Shown: positions 8,194-14,728, counted from the stretch's first letter. The stretch: DNA of 21,556 nt from an uncultured Bacteroides sp. (GCA_900546355.1 URCM01000051.1:1-21556); one strand, 5' to 3'. The notes: generated from the letters alone by a model not told the origin. Translations and numbers: made by a program.

Positions 8194-8381
8194 AAAAACA
8201 TCGGGGTTAATCCATGGTCAACTCTACAATATAATATATTACTTCGCACCCGACGATTTGATAGCCGACACCCATTGACGCGCATCATATATGCCCATTG
8301 GGCACCAAGAGACATACACCCCATTCCCAAAAACAGGCATATACCGAATATACGGGCTATGGTTATCTTTTGCATCGTCAT
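8178..8381 (-). pseudogene. Broken gene relic: signal peptide plus frameshifted fragment, possibly a GH29-like glycosidase
   Basis: The open frame codes for 67 residues starting MTMQKITIARIFGICLFLGM and ending a signal peptide at CMSLGAQ. AAAAGGAAA lies just before the ATG, so translation signals look genuine. After LGAQ the frame becomes unconvincing (arginine/cysteine-rich), while another minus-strand frame, 8298-8239, reads MGIYDARQWVSAIKSSGAK and then stops. That peptide resembles a segment found after the first strand of alpha-L-fucosidases (FDAxxWVxLxKxAGxKY), and further down VDHGLTPMFLW could echo their HHDGFSMF motif. I infer an exported glycoside hydrolase that lost most of its body by deletion and frameshifts. 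The family match rests on memory of short motifs. The alternative is a genuine small exported protein. Confidence 0.4.
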
Positions 8382-8413
8382 TTTCCTTTTCGATTAAAAT
8401 CCATTTATCGGTG

Positions 8414-9004
8414 TCAGCCGTTCACACTTGCCGAGCGGACACGGCTCAATGTCTCGGGCGTCATCTGAAGCAATGAAGCAATATAAATCAACGGAGCACG
8501 CTTCAGTATTTCAGGATGAATCTGAAGCAACTTGTTATAACGCTCATGAGCTGGTTCGAAGCGCAAAGTGTCGGCTTTGATTTGCGACTCAATGAGCGAA
8601 GTCTCCAATATCTTCCGATAGAGGACACCAATATCCGCACGTTCCATCGAAAGCTGGTCAAAAGATGCCTTGTCTATCTCCCAAACGACACTCGGCTCTA
8701 ACGCCTCTATCATCAGACGGGTAGGCTCCTGGCGGAAATAACTCTCCAGACACATCACTTCACCCTTTTCGTAAGCGATATGTTCGGTCATGTCCTTGCC
8801 ATATTTAAAATAAAACTGACGGAGCAAACCTTTTTCGATGTAGCGGATGCACGTACAGATCTCTCCCTCATCCAATATCCGCTCGCCTTTCTTATATTTC
8901 TTGAAAAGCAACGTATCCGCCAACGCGTGTGAGCTTTCCTTGGCCAGCGTCACACGATGGTCGACGGCCATCTGCCTTACAATGTCAATACTTGTCGTTG
9001 TCAT
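8414..9004 (-). CDS. Crp/Fnr family transcriptional regulator
   Basis: This 196-residue protein has an N-terminal cyclic-nucleotide-binding-like beta-roll (about residues 25-115: FKKYKKGERILDEGEICTCI, then IEKGLLRQFYF and HIAYEKGEVM). A long dimerisation helix follows, then a short C-terminal helix-turn-helix (YIASLLQMTPETLSRVRS). It lacks an Fnr-type cysteine cluster, and the canonical cAMP-contact Arg-Ser pair is not evident, as is common for Bacteroidetes members of this group. The ligand and targets are unknown. A good promoter lies across the end of the upstream yitT gene. The next sequence downstream is the broken exported-protein relic, so its former partner gene may have been lost. 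It lies 27 bp after the yitT-family gene. Confidence 0.88.
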   Translation of the reverse strand: MTTTSIDIVRQMAVDHRVTLAKESSHALADTLLFKKYKKGERILDEGEICTCIRYIEKGLLRQFYFKYGKDMTEHIAYEKGEVMCLESYFRQEPTRLMIEALEPSVVWEIDKASFDQLSMERADIGVLYRKILETSLIESQIKADTLRFEPAHERYNKLLQIHPEILKRAPLIYIASLLQMTPETLSRVRSASVNG

Positions 9005-9023
9005 AATATAATGATTTAAAAAA

Positions 9024-9055
9024 CAAGCTTATTATTTCACCTTGATACGGTCAAA
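9024..9055 (-). promoter_or_regulatory. Promoter for the Crp/Fnr gene, overlapping the yitT-family stop codon
   Basis: On the minus strand TTTG (9055-9052) and TAAGCTTG (9031-9024; 5 of 6 consensus positions) are separated by 20 bp, matching the Bacteroides -33/-7 layout. The -7 box begins right after the yitT-family stop (9032-9034). The start would be near 9017, about 13 nt before the ATG. Confidence 0.55.
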
Positions 9056-9916
9056 TCCTTCCCCGAACACGCCTATCACCGCACTCTGCGAAACAAAAGC
9101 ATGCGGGTCAATATCCTTGATCAAGCGGAAAATCGTGTTCGATTCTCTTTTCTTCGCCAAAACAAACATCATTTTCACACCATTATTGGTATAGCATCCC
9201 ACTCCGTCGATAAACGTCACGCCACGGTGCAAGTCTTTATTGATGCGATGTCCTATCTCGTCGTATTTGCTCGAAATGATAAAAAACTGTACCGACTGGC
9301 GCGCACTGTTCACCACCTGATCGATAACAAAACTGGTAATAAACAATACTACGTATCCATAAACCACCCGTTCCCAATCGTGCAACACCAGGTAACTGGA
9401 AGAAATGATAATGACATCACACATCAGAATCACCCTTCCGAGCGAAATATCACGATATTTGTTTACGATAGCGGCTATGATATCCGTCCCCCCCGTACTA
9501 CCATTGGCGGAAAAAGCCAGACCTATGCCTCCTCCGCAGAACGAAGCGCCCAGCACACAAGCCATAAAAGGCTGGTCGTGTATCAATCCATTGCCTGCCA
9601 GCTTTTGGATTATTGCCAGGAACACGGTAAGTACCGCCACTGCCCAAATGGTCTTCAAGCAAAATTTCAACCCCAATATCTTTAGCGCAAGCAACAACAG
9701 GAGCCCATTAATACCCAGATAAGTATACTGTACGGGGAAACCTGTCGCCCAATAGATAATGGAAGCGATGCCCGGCACGGCACCCGACGGCAAGTTGTTA
9801 GGCAACAAAAACACGGTCCACCCTATGCCATACATCATCATACCCAATGCTATAAGCAGATAATCTTTCGCTTCCCTCCATACGGGATTGACCTTTAAAG
9901 ATGCAAACTGATTCAT
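9032..9916 (-). CDS. YitT family membrane protein (YitT/DUF161 plus C-terminal DUF2179)
   Basis: The protein has 294 residues from the chosen ATG at 9916. About five to six hydrophobic segments fill the first two-thirds (ALGMMMYGIGWTVFLLP, GINGLLLLLALKIL, TIWAVAVLTVFLAI, VYGYVVLFITSFVI). They carry the family's conserved LPNNLPSGAVPGIA and the glycine-rich STGGTDIIAAIVNKY. The soluble C-terminal domain (RGVTFIDGVGCYTNNGVKMM onward) is DUF2179. Family members are inner-membrane proteins of uncertain transport function. An in-frame ATG at 10015 would add 33 residues, but it lies upstream of a consensus promoter at 9952-9982 and would add an extra hydrophobic stretch not usual for the family, so 9916 is preferred. 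It is the first gene of the long minus-strand run. Confidence 0.9.
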   Translation of the reverse strand: MNQFASLKVNPVWREAKDYLLIALGMMMYGIGWTVFLLPNNLPSGAVPGIASIIYWATGFPVQYTYLGINGLLLLLALKILGLKFCLKTIWAVAVLTVFLAIIQKLAGNGLIHDQPFMACVLGASFCGGGIGLAFSANGSTGGTDIIAAIVNKYRDISLGRVILMCDVIIISSSYLVLHDWERVVYGYVVLFITSFVIDQVVNSARQSVQFFIISSKYDEIGHRINKDLHRGVTFIDGVGCYTNNGVKMMFVLAKKRESNTIFRLIKDIDPHAFVSQSAVIGVFGEGFDRIKVK

Positions 9917-9951
9917 TTTCCGTTTCTGATTAGCTTTTAAATTTCGAAAGA

Positions 9952-9982
9952 CAAAGATAGTGTTTTTCACGATTACGGCAAA
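9952..9982 (-). promoter_or_regulatory. yitT-family promoter with full -33/-7 match
   Basis: On the minus strand TTTG (9982-9979), 19 bp, then TATCTTTG (9959-9952) is a perfect Bacteroides promoter. The -33 TTTG is itself the end of another TATCTTTG; the 11-mer CACTATCTTTG occurs twice, 27 bp apart. A transcript would start near 9945, so translation must begin at 9916 and not at 10015. Confidence 0.75.
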
Positions 9983-10150
9983 GATAGTGCCCAAACTTTT
10001 TAGAAACAATTCCACCTCCCTTCAATATGCTCCTAAGAAAGAAGATACGGCTCATCCGCGCATTCCAACCTGATTGTGTGAAGGCGGCCAGGCACAGTGG
10101 CTTTCGGAAGGAATTCAGCCGCTCCGGCAAACAAACCTATCTTTTCCGTG

Positions 10151-10227
10151 AGTTCAACTATACTGAAACTTCAGTTTCAGTGCATTAAAACTACAGTTTC
10201 AGTATATATAAACTGTAGTGAAACTAT
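10151..10227. repeat. Array of seven 11-bp units with alternating palindromic half-sites
   Basis: Starting at 10151 every 11th base begins a related unit: AGTTCAACTAT, ACTGAAACTTC, AGTTTCAGTGC, ATTAAAACTAC, AGTTTCAGTAT, ATATAAACTGT, AGTGAAACTAT. Unit positions 1, 7 and 9 are invariant (A, A, T) and position 3 is T in six of seven. Units 2 and 3 form a near-perfect palindrome (10162-10181, 9-bp arms, 2-nt centre). ACTACAGTTT (10190-10199) and AAACTGTAGT (10210-10219) are perfect inverted arms. An 11-bp period is close to one helical turn, as in operator or iteron arrays. Function is unknown; the yitT -33 box lies about 170 bp away. Confidence 0.7.
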
Positions 10228-10395
10228 ATTACCGTCCACAAACCAGTTATATTACAGACAGTTACAAATACTATCCAAAGCCATCTTAGAGGAAAATCCA
10301 TGAAAAAGGACAGGATGCACACGTGCGATCCTAAAAAAATGGATGTCCGCATCTTGCCAATTATAGTAAAACAAAATTGGTTTGCAAAAAAAATT

Positions 10396-10524
10396 GAACG
10401 CAGAGACGCAAAGACGCGGAGGAATAATTTAGAGAGAAGGCAAAGAGCACGGAGACAAATGCCACTCTCTGTGTGCTTTGCTCTCTTAAAAAAATAAACT
10501 TTGCGCTTCTGTGTCTCTGCGTTC
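10396..10524. repeat. Large octamer-repeat palindrome (dispersed extragenic element)
   Basis: The ends are GAACGCAGAGAC (10396-10407) and its exact inverse GTCTCTGCGTTC (10513-10524). The left arm carries the octamers ACGCAGAG (10398), ACGCAAAG (10406) and ACGCGGAG (10414), the same order and design as the element at 4070-4141. The interior continues with purine-rich left and pyrimidine-rich right sequence (GAGAGAAGGCAAAGAGCACG opposite GTGTGCTTTGCTCTC), so the entire 129 bp can fold as one imperfect hairpin. It is not coding. Mobility or a role in transcript ends is inference. Confidence 0.7.
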
Positions 10525-10593
10525 CATTCCATTTTTCGCAATCCATTTCTGATTGACTATAACTTGTAGGGACAGGAGCTATTGCGGAATTAA

Positions 10594-10610
10594 GAGCCTG
10601 TTTAAATTTT
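10594..10610 (+). repeat. IS left inverted repeat
   Basis: This is the 17-bp terminus GAGCCTGTTTAAATTTT, a perfect inverse of 11433-11449. TAA (10591-10593) lies just outside. Confidence 0.93.
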
Positions 10611-10685
10611 AAAGTTTAATATAGAAAGAGTGTTTCTTCTTTCTTCGGAAATGATTATTTTTAAGTTTCCACACTTGAAATAATT

Positions 10686-11441
10686 ATGTATCCGACAGAT
10701 TTAGAAGAAACACAATGGCAAGTTATCAAGAAAATCTTGAACCTGCAAGCAAGAAAGCGAAAATATGATTTGCGTGAGATATGGAACGCCATTTTCTATC
10801 TCGTGAAGACAGGCTGCCAATGGCGTATGCTGCCTTCCCATTTTGCCCCTTGGGAACTGGTATATTACTATTACCGCAAATGGTCTTCCTTAGGTGAATT
10901 TGACCTGTTGTTGAATAACTTACGTGAAAAAGTTCGTGTCAAGAACGGTCAAAATCCCGAGGCAAGCGTTGGTATTATGGACAGCCAAAGTGTCCGCTGG
11001 GGTGACAACCGTTCCCTTAATGGTATTGACGGCAATAAAAAAGTGAAAGGCATCAAACGCCATGTCGTCGTTGACAAGAACGGTTTCCTGATAGCTGTCA
11101 TGGTAACAATAGCTTGCGTGCATGACGGAAAGGCCGCTTACCTGCTGGCCAGATGTTTGAAGGAGCTTTGCTGTAATCTTAAAGTCATCCTGGCAGATGC
11201 CGGATACAGGGGAGAAGTGGCCGGCAGAATCAGAAAGGCTTTCGGATATGTGCTTGAAGTCATAGTAAGCGGAGATAAGTCAAACGGCTTTAAACCAATA
11301 GGTAAGAGATGGATTGTGGAAAGGACTTTCTCCTGGTTCGATAATTATAGAAGGCTCTGTCGGAACTACGAATTCACGTTCGATTCGGCTAAGGAAATGG
11401 TGAAACTGGCGGCGATAAGAATGTTACTGAGCAAAATTTAA
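10686..11441 (+). CDS. IS5-family DDE transposase
   Basis: This 251-residue protein has an N-terminal IS5-type region (YPTDLEETQWQVIKKIL, then GCQWRMLPSHFAPWELVYYY). The DDE catalytic triad is Asp99 (GIMDSQSVRW), Asp171 (ILADAGYRG) and Glu212 (IVERTFSWFDNYRRL), with the family's Y-2-R-3-E-like block around the Glu (ERTFSWFDNYRRLCRNYE). It cuts and joins the ends of its own IS. It is a single uninterrupted frame with no programmed frameshift. The start ATG at 10686 gives the standard N-terminus. The stop TAA (11439-11441) is part of the right inverted repeat. No passenger gene is present. All catalytic residues are present, so it is probably functional. Confidence 0.94.
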   Translation: MYPTDLEETQWQVIKKILNLQARKRKYDLREIWNAIFYLVKTGCQWRMLPSHFAPWELVYYYYRKWSSLGEFDLLLNNLREKVRVKNGQNPEASVGIMDSQSVRWGDNRSLNGIDGNKKVKGIKRHVVVDKNGFLIAVMVTIACVHDGKAAYLLARCLKELCCNLKVILADAGYRGEVAGRIRKAFGYVLEVIVSGDKSNGFKPIGKRWIVERTFSWFDNYRRLCRNYEFTFDSAKEMVKLAAIRMLLSKI

Positions 11442-11449
11442 ACAGGCTC
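11433..11449 (-). repeat. IS right inverted repeat
   Basis: This is the perfect 17-bp inverse of the left terminus and contains the transposase stop codon. TAA (11450-11452) lies just outside. Confidence 0.93.
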
Positions 11450-11480
11450 TAAAAAAAAACAGCTTTTTCTCCCGGAGACT

Positions 11481-11511
11481 ATTGTTTTTCCGTTTACTAT
11501 TTATAACTTCG
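11481..11511 (+). promoter_or_regulatory. Likely glmS promoter between IS and gene
   Basis: ATTG (11481-11484), 19 bp, then TAACTTCG (11504-11511) each differ by one base from the Bacteroides -33 and -7 boxes. A 10-bp palindrome TCGCATGCGA (11509-11518) overlaps the predicted start. The leader would be about 43 nt and ends with an AAGGA-like ribosome site before the ATG at 11562. The promoter lies fully outside the IS, so the insertion has not removed it. Confidence 0.5.
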
Positions 11512-11561
11512 CATGCGATAACAAAACAACATACAACTAAAACGAAAAAGGAACAATTATC

Positions 11562-13406
11562 ATGTGTGGAATTGTAGGATACATCGGGAAGGGACAAGCC
11601 TACCCGATTCTGATAAAAGGACTGAAAAGATTGGAATACCGCGGGTATGACAGTGCGGGAATAGGACTAATAAGCGAAACCAATGAGCTGAATGTTTATA
11701 AGGCCAAAGGCAAAGTGTCAGATTTGGAAGGATACACTATACACAAGGATGTATCGGGACATACAGGCATCGCCCATACACGCTGGGCTACCCACGGCGA
11801 ACCGTGCCGGGAAAACGCCCATCCGCATGTGTCGCAATCGGGCAACCTGGCACTGGTGCACAACGGAATCATCGAAAATTATGCCGCCTTGCGTGAGCAG
11901 CTCCGGGAAAAAGGCTACACTTTCCGAAGCGCAACCGACACCGAAGTGCTTGTGCAGCTCATCGACTATATCCAAACCAGTTCGCAAACCAACCTGCTAA
12001 CAGCTGTGCAAATCGCTTTGCACCGGGTAATCGGAGCATACGCCATCGCTCTTATCGACCGACGCAATCCCGACCGCATCATTGCGGCACGCAAAAGCAG
12101 CCCGTTAGTAATCGGGATAGGAGACCACGAATTCTTTCTTGCCTCGGACGCCACTCCTATCGTGGAGTATACCAACCAGGTAAGCTACCTGCAAGACGGT
12201 GAAATAGCTATATTAGAAGCCGGGCAACCGCTTAAAGTAGTCAATTTAGAAAATGAGCCCCAACTAACCGAAATAACAGAAATTGACCTGAACATCGGCC
12301 AGCTGGAAAAAGGCGGATACCCACACTTTATGTTAAAAGAAATATTCGAACAGCCTGAATGCATCAACGAATGTATGCGCGGAAGGGTAAACAAGCAAAC
12401 GCATCAGGTGATGCTTTCGGCAGTCAACGACCATAGAGAGCGTCTTCTCCACGCCCAACGGTTCATCATTGTGGCATGCGGCACCTCTTGGCACGCCGGA
12501 CTGATAGGAAAGCAACTCATCGAAACGTTCTGCCGCATCCCTGTAGAAGTGGAATACGCCTCGGAGTTCCGTTACCGGAATCCTGTCATCACCAACACAG
12601 ATGTGGTCATAGCCATTTCCCAGTCGGGCGAGACCGCCGACACGCTTGCGGCCATCAAGCTTGCCCAAGCCAAGGGTGCTTTCGTATATGGCATCTGCAA
12701 TGCCGTAGGTTCCTCCATCCCACGCACCACCGACACCGGTTCATACATCCATGTCGGACCTGAAATCGGCGTAGCGTCTACCAAAGCATTCACGGGTCAA
12801 GTGACTGTCCTGACCCTCTTTGCCCTGACTTTGGGACGGGAGAAAAACCTGATAGATGACATCACCTACCATCACATAGTTGACGAATTAACAGAAATAC
12901 CCCAAAAGATAACCCAAATACTGAAGCAGAATGAAAGCATCGCTTCGTTAGCGCGCATTTTCACGTATGCGCATAATTTCATCTACTTAGGGCGAGGATA
13001 CAGTTTCCCCGTAGCGTTGGAAGGAGCATTAAAACTAAAGGAAATCTCGTATATCCACGCCGAAGGATATCCCGCCGCAGAAATGAAACACGGGCCTATC
13101 GCACTCATCGACACGGAAATGCCTGTAGTTGTCATTGCCACACAAAATGCGATGTACGAGAAAGTTGTAAGCAATATACAAGAAGTCAAGGCAAGAAAAG
13201 GACATATCATCGCCTTGGTAAATCCAGGCGATACAATCATCCGCAAATTAGCGGACGAATGCATCGAAATCCCGGAAACTTTGGAATGTCTGGAACCGCT
13301 CACCACGGTCATCCCCTTGCAACTATTGGCGTATCACATAGCCGTGTGCAAAGGAAAAGACGTAGACCAGCCGCGCAATTTAGCCAAATCGGTCACTGTG
13401 GAATAA
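11562..13406 (+). CDS. glmS: Glutamine--fructose-6-phosphate aminotransferase (isomerizing)
   Basis: This 614-residue enzyme makes glucosamine-6-phosphate from fructose-6-phosphate and glutamine, the entry to UDP-GlcNAc synthesis. The N-terminal glutaminase domain starts MCGIVGYIG, with Cys2 as nucleophile after Met removal. YRGYDSAGIG, HTRWATHGEP and the HNGIIENY loop are typical. Two SIS sugar-isomerase domains follow: VACGTSWHAGLIGK and AISQSGETADT, then LGRGYSFPVALEGALKLKEI. The C-terminus ends PRNLAKSVTVE, the family signature. The length is standard. I saw no glmS ribozyme, as expected outside Firmicutes. The gene stands alone, with an IS upstream and a convergent methyltransferase gene downstream; glmM, the next pathway step, lies 6.6 kb away on the same strand. 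Confidence 0.98.
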   Translation: MCGIVGYIGKGQAYPILIKGLKRLEYRGYDSAGIGLISETNELNVYKAKGKVSDLEGYTIHKDVSGHTGIAHTRWATHGEPCRENAHPHVSQSGNLALVHNGIIENYAALREQLREKGYTFRSATDTEVLVQLIDYIQTSSQTNLLTAVQIALHRVIGAYAIALIDRRNPDRIIAARKSSPLVIGIGDHEFFLASDATPIVEYTNQVSYLQDGEIAILEAGQPLKVVNLENEPQLTEITEIDLNIGQLEKGGYPHFMLKEIFEQPECINECMRGRVNKQTHQVMLSAVNDHRERLLHAQRFIIVACGTSWHAGLIGKQLIETFCRIPVEVEYASEFRYRNPVITNTDVVIAISQSGETADTLAAIKLAQAKGAFVYGICNAVGSSIPRTTDTGSYIHVGPEIGVASTKAFTGQVTVLTLFALTLGREKNLIDDITYHHIVDELTEIPQKITQILKQNESIASLARIFTYAHNFIYLGRGYSFPVALEGALKLKEISYIHAEGYPAAEMKHGPIALIDTEMPVVVIATQNAMYEKVVSNIQEVKARKGHIIALVNPGDTIIRKLADECIEIPETLECLEPLTTVIPLQLLAYHIAVCKGKDVDQPRNLAKSVTVE

Positions 13407-13446
13407 TCAGGAACCGGTATGCGGCTAAAAACTGATTTATTCCACA
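13397..13446. terminator. Bidirectional hairpin shared by glmS and the rRNA methyltransferase gene
   Basis: Arms TGTGGAATAATCAG (13397-13410) and CTGATTTATTCCACA (13432-13446) are inverse apart from one bulged base. The two stop codons lie within the arms, and both proteins end in Val-Glu encoded by the mirrored bases. The 21-nt loop contains a small CCG/CGG stem. There is no long T-run, so termination strength is uncertain. Confidence 0.55.
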
Positions 13447-14630
13447 TACAGCACCAACCCTTTCAGATACTCGCCTTCGGGATGGTAAATGTTTACCGGA
13501 TGGTCGCCCGGTTGAGTCAACTGATGAAGGATGCGGACACTGCGTCCTGCTTGAGCAGCCGCCGTAAAGACCGCATTGCGGAAATTATCCTTTGTCACAA
13601 CTTGCGAACAAGAAAAAGTGAACAGGATGCCGCCCGGGCGAATCTTCTCGAAAGCCTTTGCATTCAGCTTTGTATAACCGCGTAAAGCGTTACGAAGCGC
13701 ATCCCGGTGCTTGGCAAAGGCAGGAGGGTCAAGGATAATCAAATCATATTGGTCTCCCATACGGTCGAGAAACTTGAAAGCGTCTTCTGCAAACGCCTGA
13801 TGGCGCGGGTCATCAGGGAAATTCAGTCTTACGTTTTCGTTTGTCAAGTCGATAGCCTTGGCCGAACTATCCACCGAATGAACCAGCTTCGCCCCGCCAC
13901 GCATGGCATAAAACGAGAATCCTCCTGTATAACAAAACATATTCAGCACATTACGTCCCGCTGCATATTGCTCCAACAGCCTACGGTTTTCCCGCTGATC
14001 GACGAAGAATCCTGTCTTCTGTCCCTTCAGCCAGTCGACATGGAATTTCAATCCGTTTTCCATCGCTACATTTTCAGCACTGCCTCCTTTAATGAATCCG
14101 TCCTCTCTCGCCAGCAAATCGGCTTTAAAAGGAAGGGTCGACTCCGACTTATAATAAATGTTTTCAATCACACCCTCCATTACCTCGGTAAGTGCATCGG
14201 CTATCTCCATACGGTCAAGATGCATCCCTGCCGAGTGTGCCTGCATGACAGCGGTCTTTCCATAAACATCCATAATCAATCCGGGCAAATTATCTCCTTC
14301 GCCGTGTACCAACCGATAGGTATTGGTCTGCGGATTATTCATCAGCCCCAATGCCTTGCGCACTTCCTTTGCACACGTCAGTCTGCGCACCCAAAAAGCA
14401 CGATCAATAGTCTCCTGTATGAAAGACAACACACGTACAGCGATGCTCCCTATCTGAAAATGCCCACAGGCTATGAATTCTTTCTGCGATGTGTAAACAT
14501 CCACAACCTCACCCTCTTCGGGTTCTCCCTCTACCCGGGCGATAGCACCCGAGAAAATCCACGGATGAAAACGTTTCAACGATTCTTCCTTACCGGGCTT
14601 CAAATACACTCTTTTGTATGACATGTTCAT
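13437..14630 (-). CDS. Class I SAM-dependent rRNA methyltransferase, RlmI-like
   Basis: This protein has 397 residues from the ATG at 14630 (14624 is an equal alternative). The N-terminal PUA-like RNA-binding domain is about residues 5-80 (KPGKEESLKRFHPWIFSGAI). A middle segment has GEGDNLPGLIMDVYG. The Rossmann methyltransferase domain has FFVDQRENRRLLEQY, the SAM-binding VLNMFCYTGGFSFYA, LIILDPPAFAKHRDAL and the FTFSCSQ segment with the cysteine typical of m5C enzymes. The closest known relative is E. coli RlmI, which makes m5C1962 in 23S rRNA; the exact target here is inferred. An in-frame ATG at 14684 would lie upstream of a promoter-like sequence and add residues that do not look like the family, so it is rejected. 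Confidence 0.92.
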   Translation of the reverse strand: MNMSYKRVYLKPGKEESLKRFHPWIFSGAIARVEGEPEEGEVVDVYTSQKEFIACGHFQIGSIAVRVLSFIQETIDRAFWVRRLTCAKEVRKALGLMNNPQTNTYRLVHGEGDNLPGLIMDVYGKTAVMQAHSAGMHLDRMEIADALTEVMEGVIENIYYKSESTLPFKADLLAREDGFIKGGSAENVAMENGLKFHVDWLKGQKTGFFVDQRENRRLLEQYAAGRNVLNMFCYTGGFSFYAMRGGAKLVHSVDSSAKAIDLTNENVRLNFPDDPRHQAFAEDAFKFLDRMGDQYDLIILDPPAFAKHRDALRNALRGYTKLNAKAFEKIRPGGILFTFSCSQVVTKDNFRNAVFTAAAQAGRSVRILHQLTQPGDHPVNIYHPEGEYLKGLVLYVE

Positions 14631-14653
14631 TGCTATTTTTTTCTTTTGATAAG

Positions 14654-14685
14654 TTAACCTATTAACGAGTCGGCTATATGACAAA
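14654..14685 (-). promoter_or_regulatory. Candidate promoter for the RlmI-like gene
   Basis: On the minus strand TTTG (14685-14682), 20 bp, then TAGGTTAA (14661-14654; 4 of 6 consensus bases). The expected start is near 14647, just before the ATG at 14630. This supports the internal start codon and independent expression from the exonuclease gene upstream. Confidence 0.4.
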
Positions 14686-14728
14686 AACAGTTAGCCAACC
14701 GAACCGGCCAACCATATTATCATTGTCA

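Larger units (their letters stand above)
9983..10593. other. Gene-poor accessory intergenic region between yitT-family gene and IS
   Basis: No convincing gene is present. From low to high coordinate it holds: a short minus-strand open stretch (stop at 10033-10035, open to about 10172, no ATG) that could be a gene fragment; the phased 11-bp array at 10151-10227; a 9-bp stem with a one-base bulge (AGGATGCAC / GTGCgATCCT, 10312-10332), which is a weak minus-strand terminator candidate; and the large octamer palindrome at 10396-10524. The left side of the IS follows. Open frames here on either strand have unnatural composition and overlap these repeats. Confidence 0.6.
10594..11449 (+). mobile_element. 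Complete IS5-family insertion sequence (probably IS1031-like group), 856 bp
   Basis: Left inverted repeat GAGCCTGTTTAAATTTT (10594-10610) and right repeat 11433-11449 are perfect 17-bp inverses. The flanking trinucleotide TAA is present on both sides (10591-10593 and 11450-11452), a TNA-type target duplication as reported for IS5-family groups. The single transposase gene fills the element, and its stop codon lies inside the right repeat. Everything needed looks intact, so the copy may be active or recently inserted. It separates the divergent yitT-family gene and glmS, and its right end lies 31 bp before the glmS -33 box. Confidence 0.93.

Noticed and set aside
7573..8397. A 274-residue open frame antisense to miaA and the relic.
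   Set aside because: It is a shadow of miaA, with no signal, motif or ribosome site.
10036..10150. Resemblance to parts of a cobalamin riboswitch on the minus strand (AAAGCCACTG and, further on, AATCAGG).
   Set aside because: The conserved core elements (GGGAA, GGTG and a proper B12 box) are missing and the distances are wrong, and the yitT family has no known B12 link.
10151..10227. CRISPR-like array.
   Set aside because: Units are 11 bp, contiguous, without spacers, and no cas genes are present.
10312..10332. Hairpin AGGATGCAC / GTGCgATCCT as an intrinsic terminator.
   Set aside because: On the plus strand it is followed by A's, not T's; on the minus strand the T-run begins only after five bases and no gene is known to end there, so it is mentioned only in the intergenic entry.
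10224..10541. A 105-residue open frame on the minus strand and a 65-residue frame on the plus strand (10300-10497).
   Set aside because: Both run through the octamer palindrome; the translation (for example LFLRVFASLRSIFFA) is the kind of low-complexity peptide such repeats produce, and there are no ribosome sites or recognisable domains.
11450..11561. glmS ribozyme or other metabolite-sensing leader.
   Set aside because: The leader after the predicted start is only about 40 nt, A-rich, and shows no ribozyme core; the glmS ribozyme is known from Firmicutes-type bacteria.
13707..14621. A 304-residue open frame antisense to the rRNA methyltransferase gene.
   Set aside because: The opposite strand encodes a clear enzyme with all motifs; the antisense product has no domain and its composition follows from the codon use of the real gene.
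14631..14684. Longer N-terminus for the rRNA methyltransferase (ATG at 14684).
   Set aside because: The extension overlaps a promoter-like sequence and the family begins at the KRVYLKPGKEES block; 14630 or 14624 fits better.
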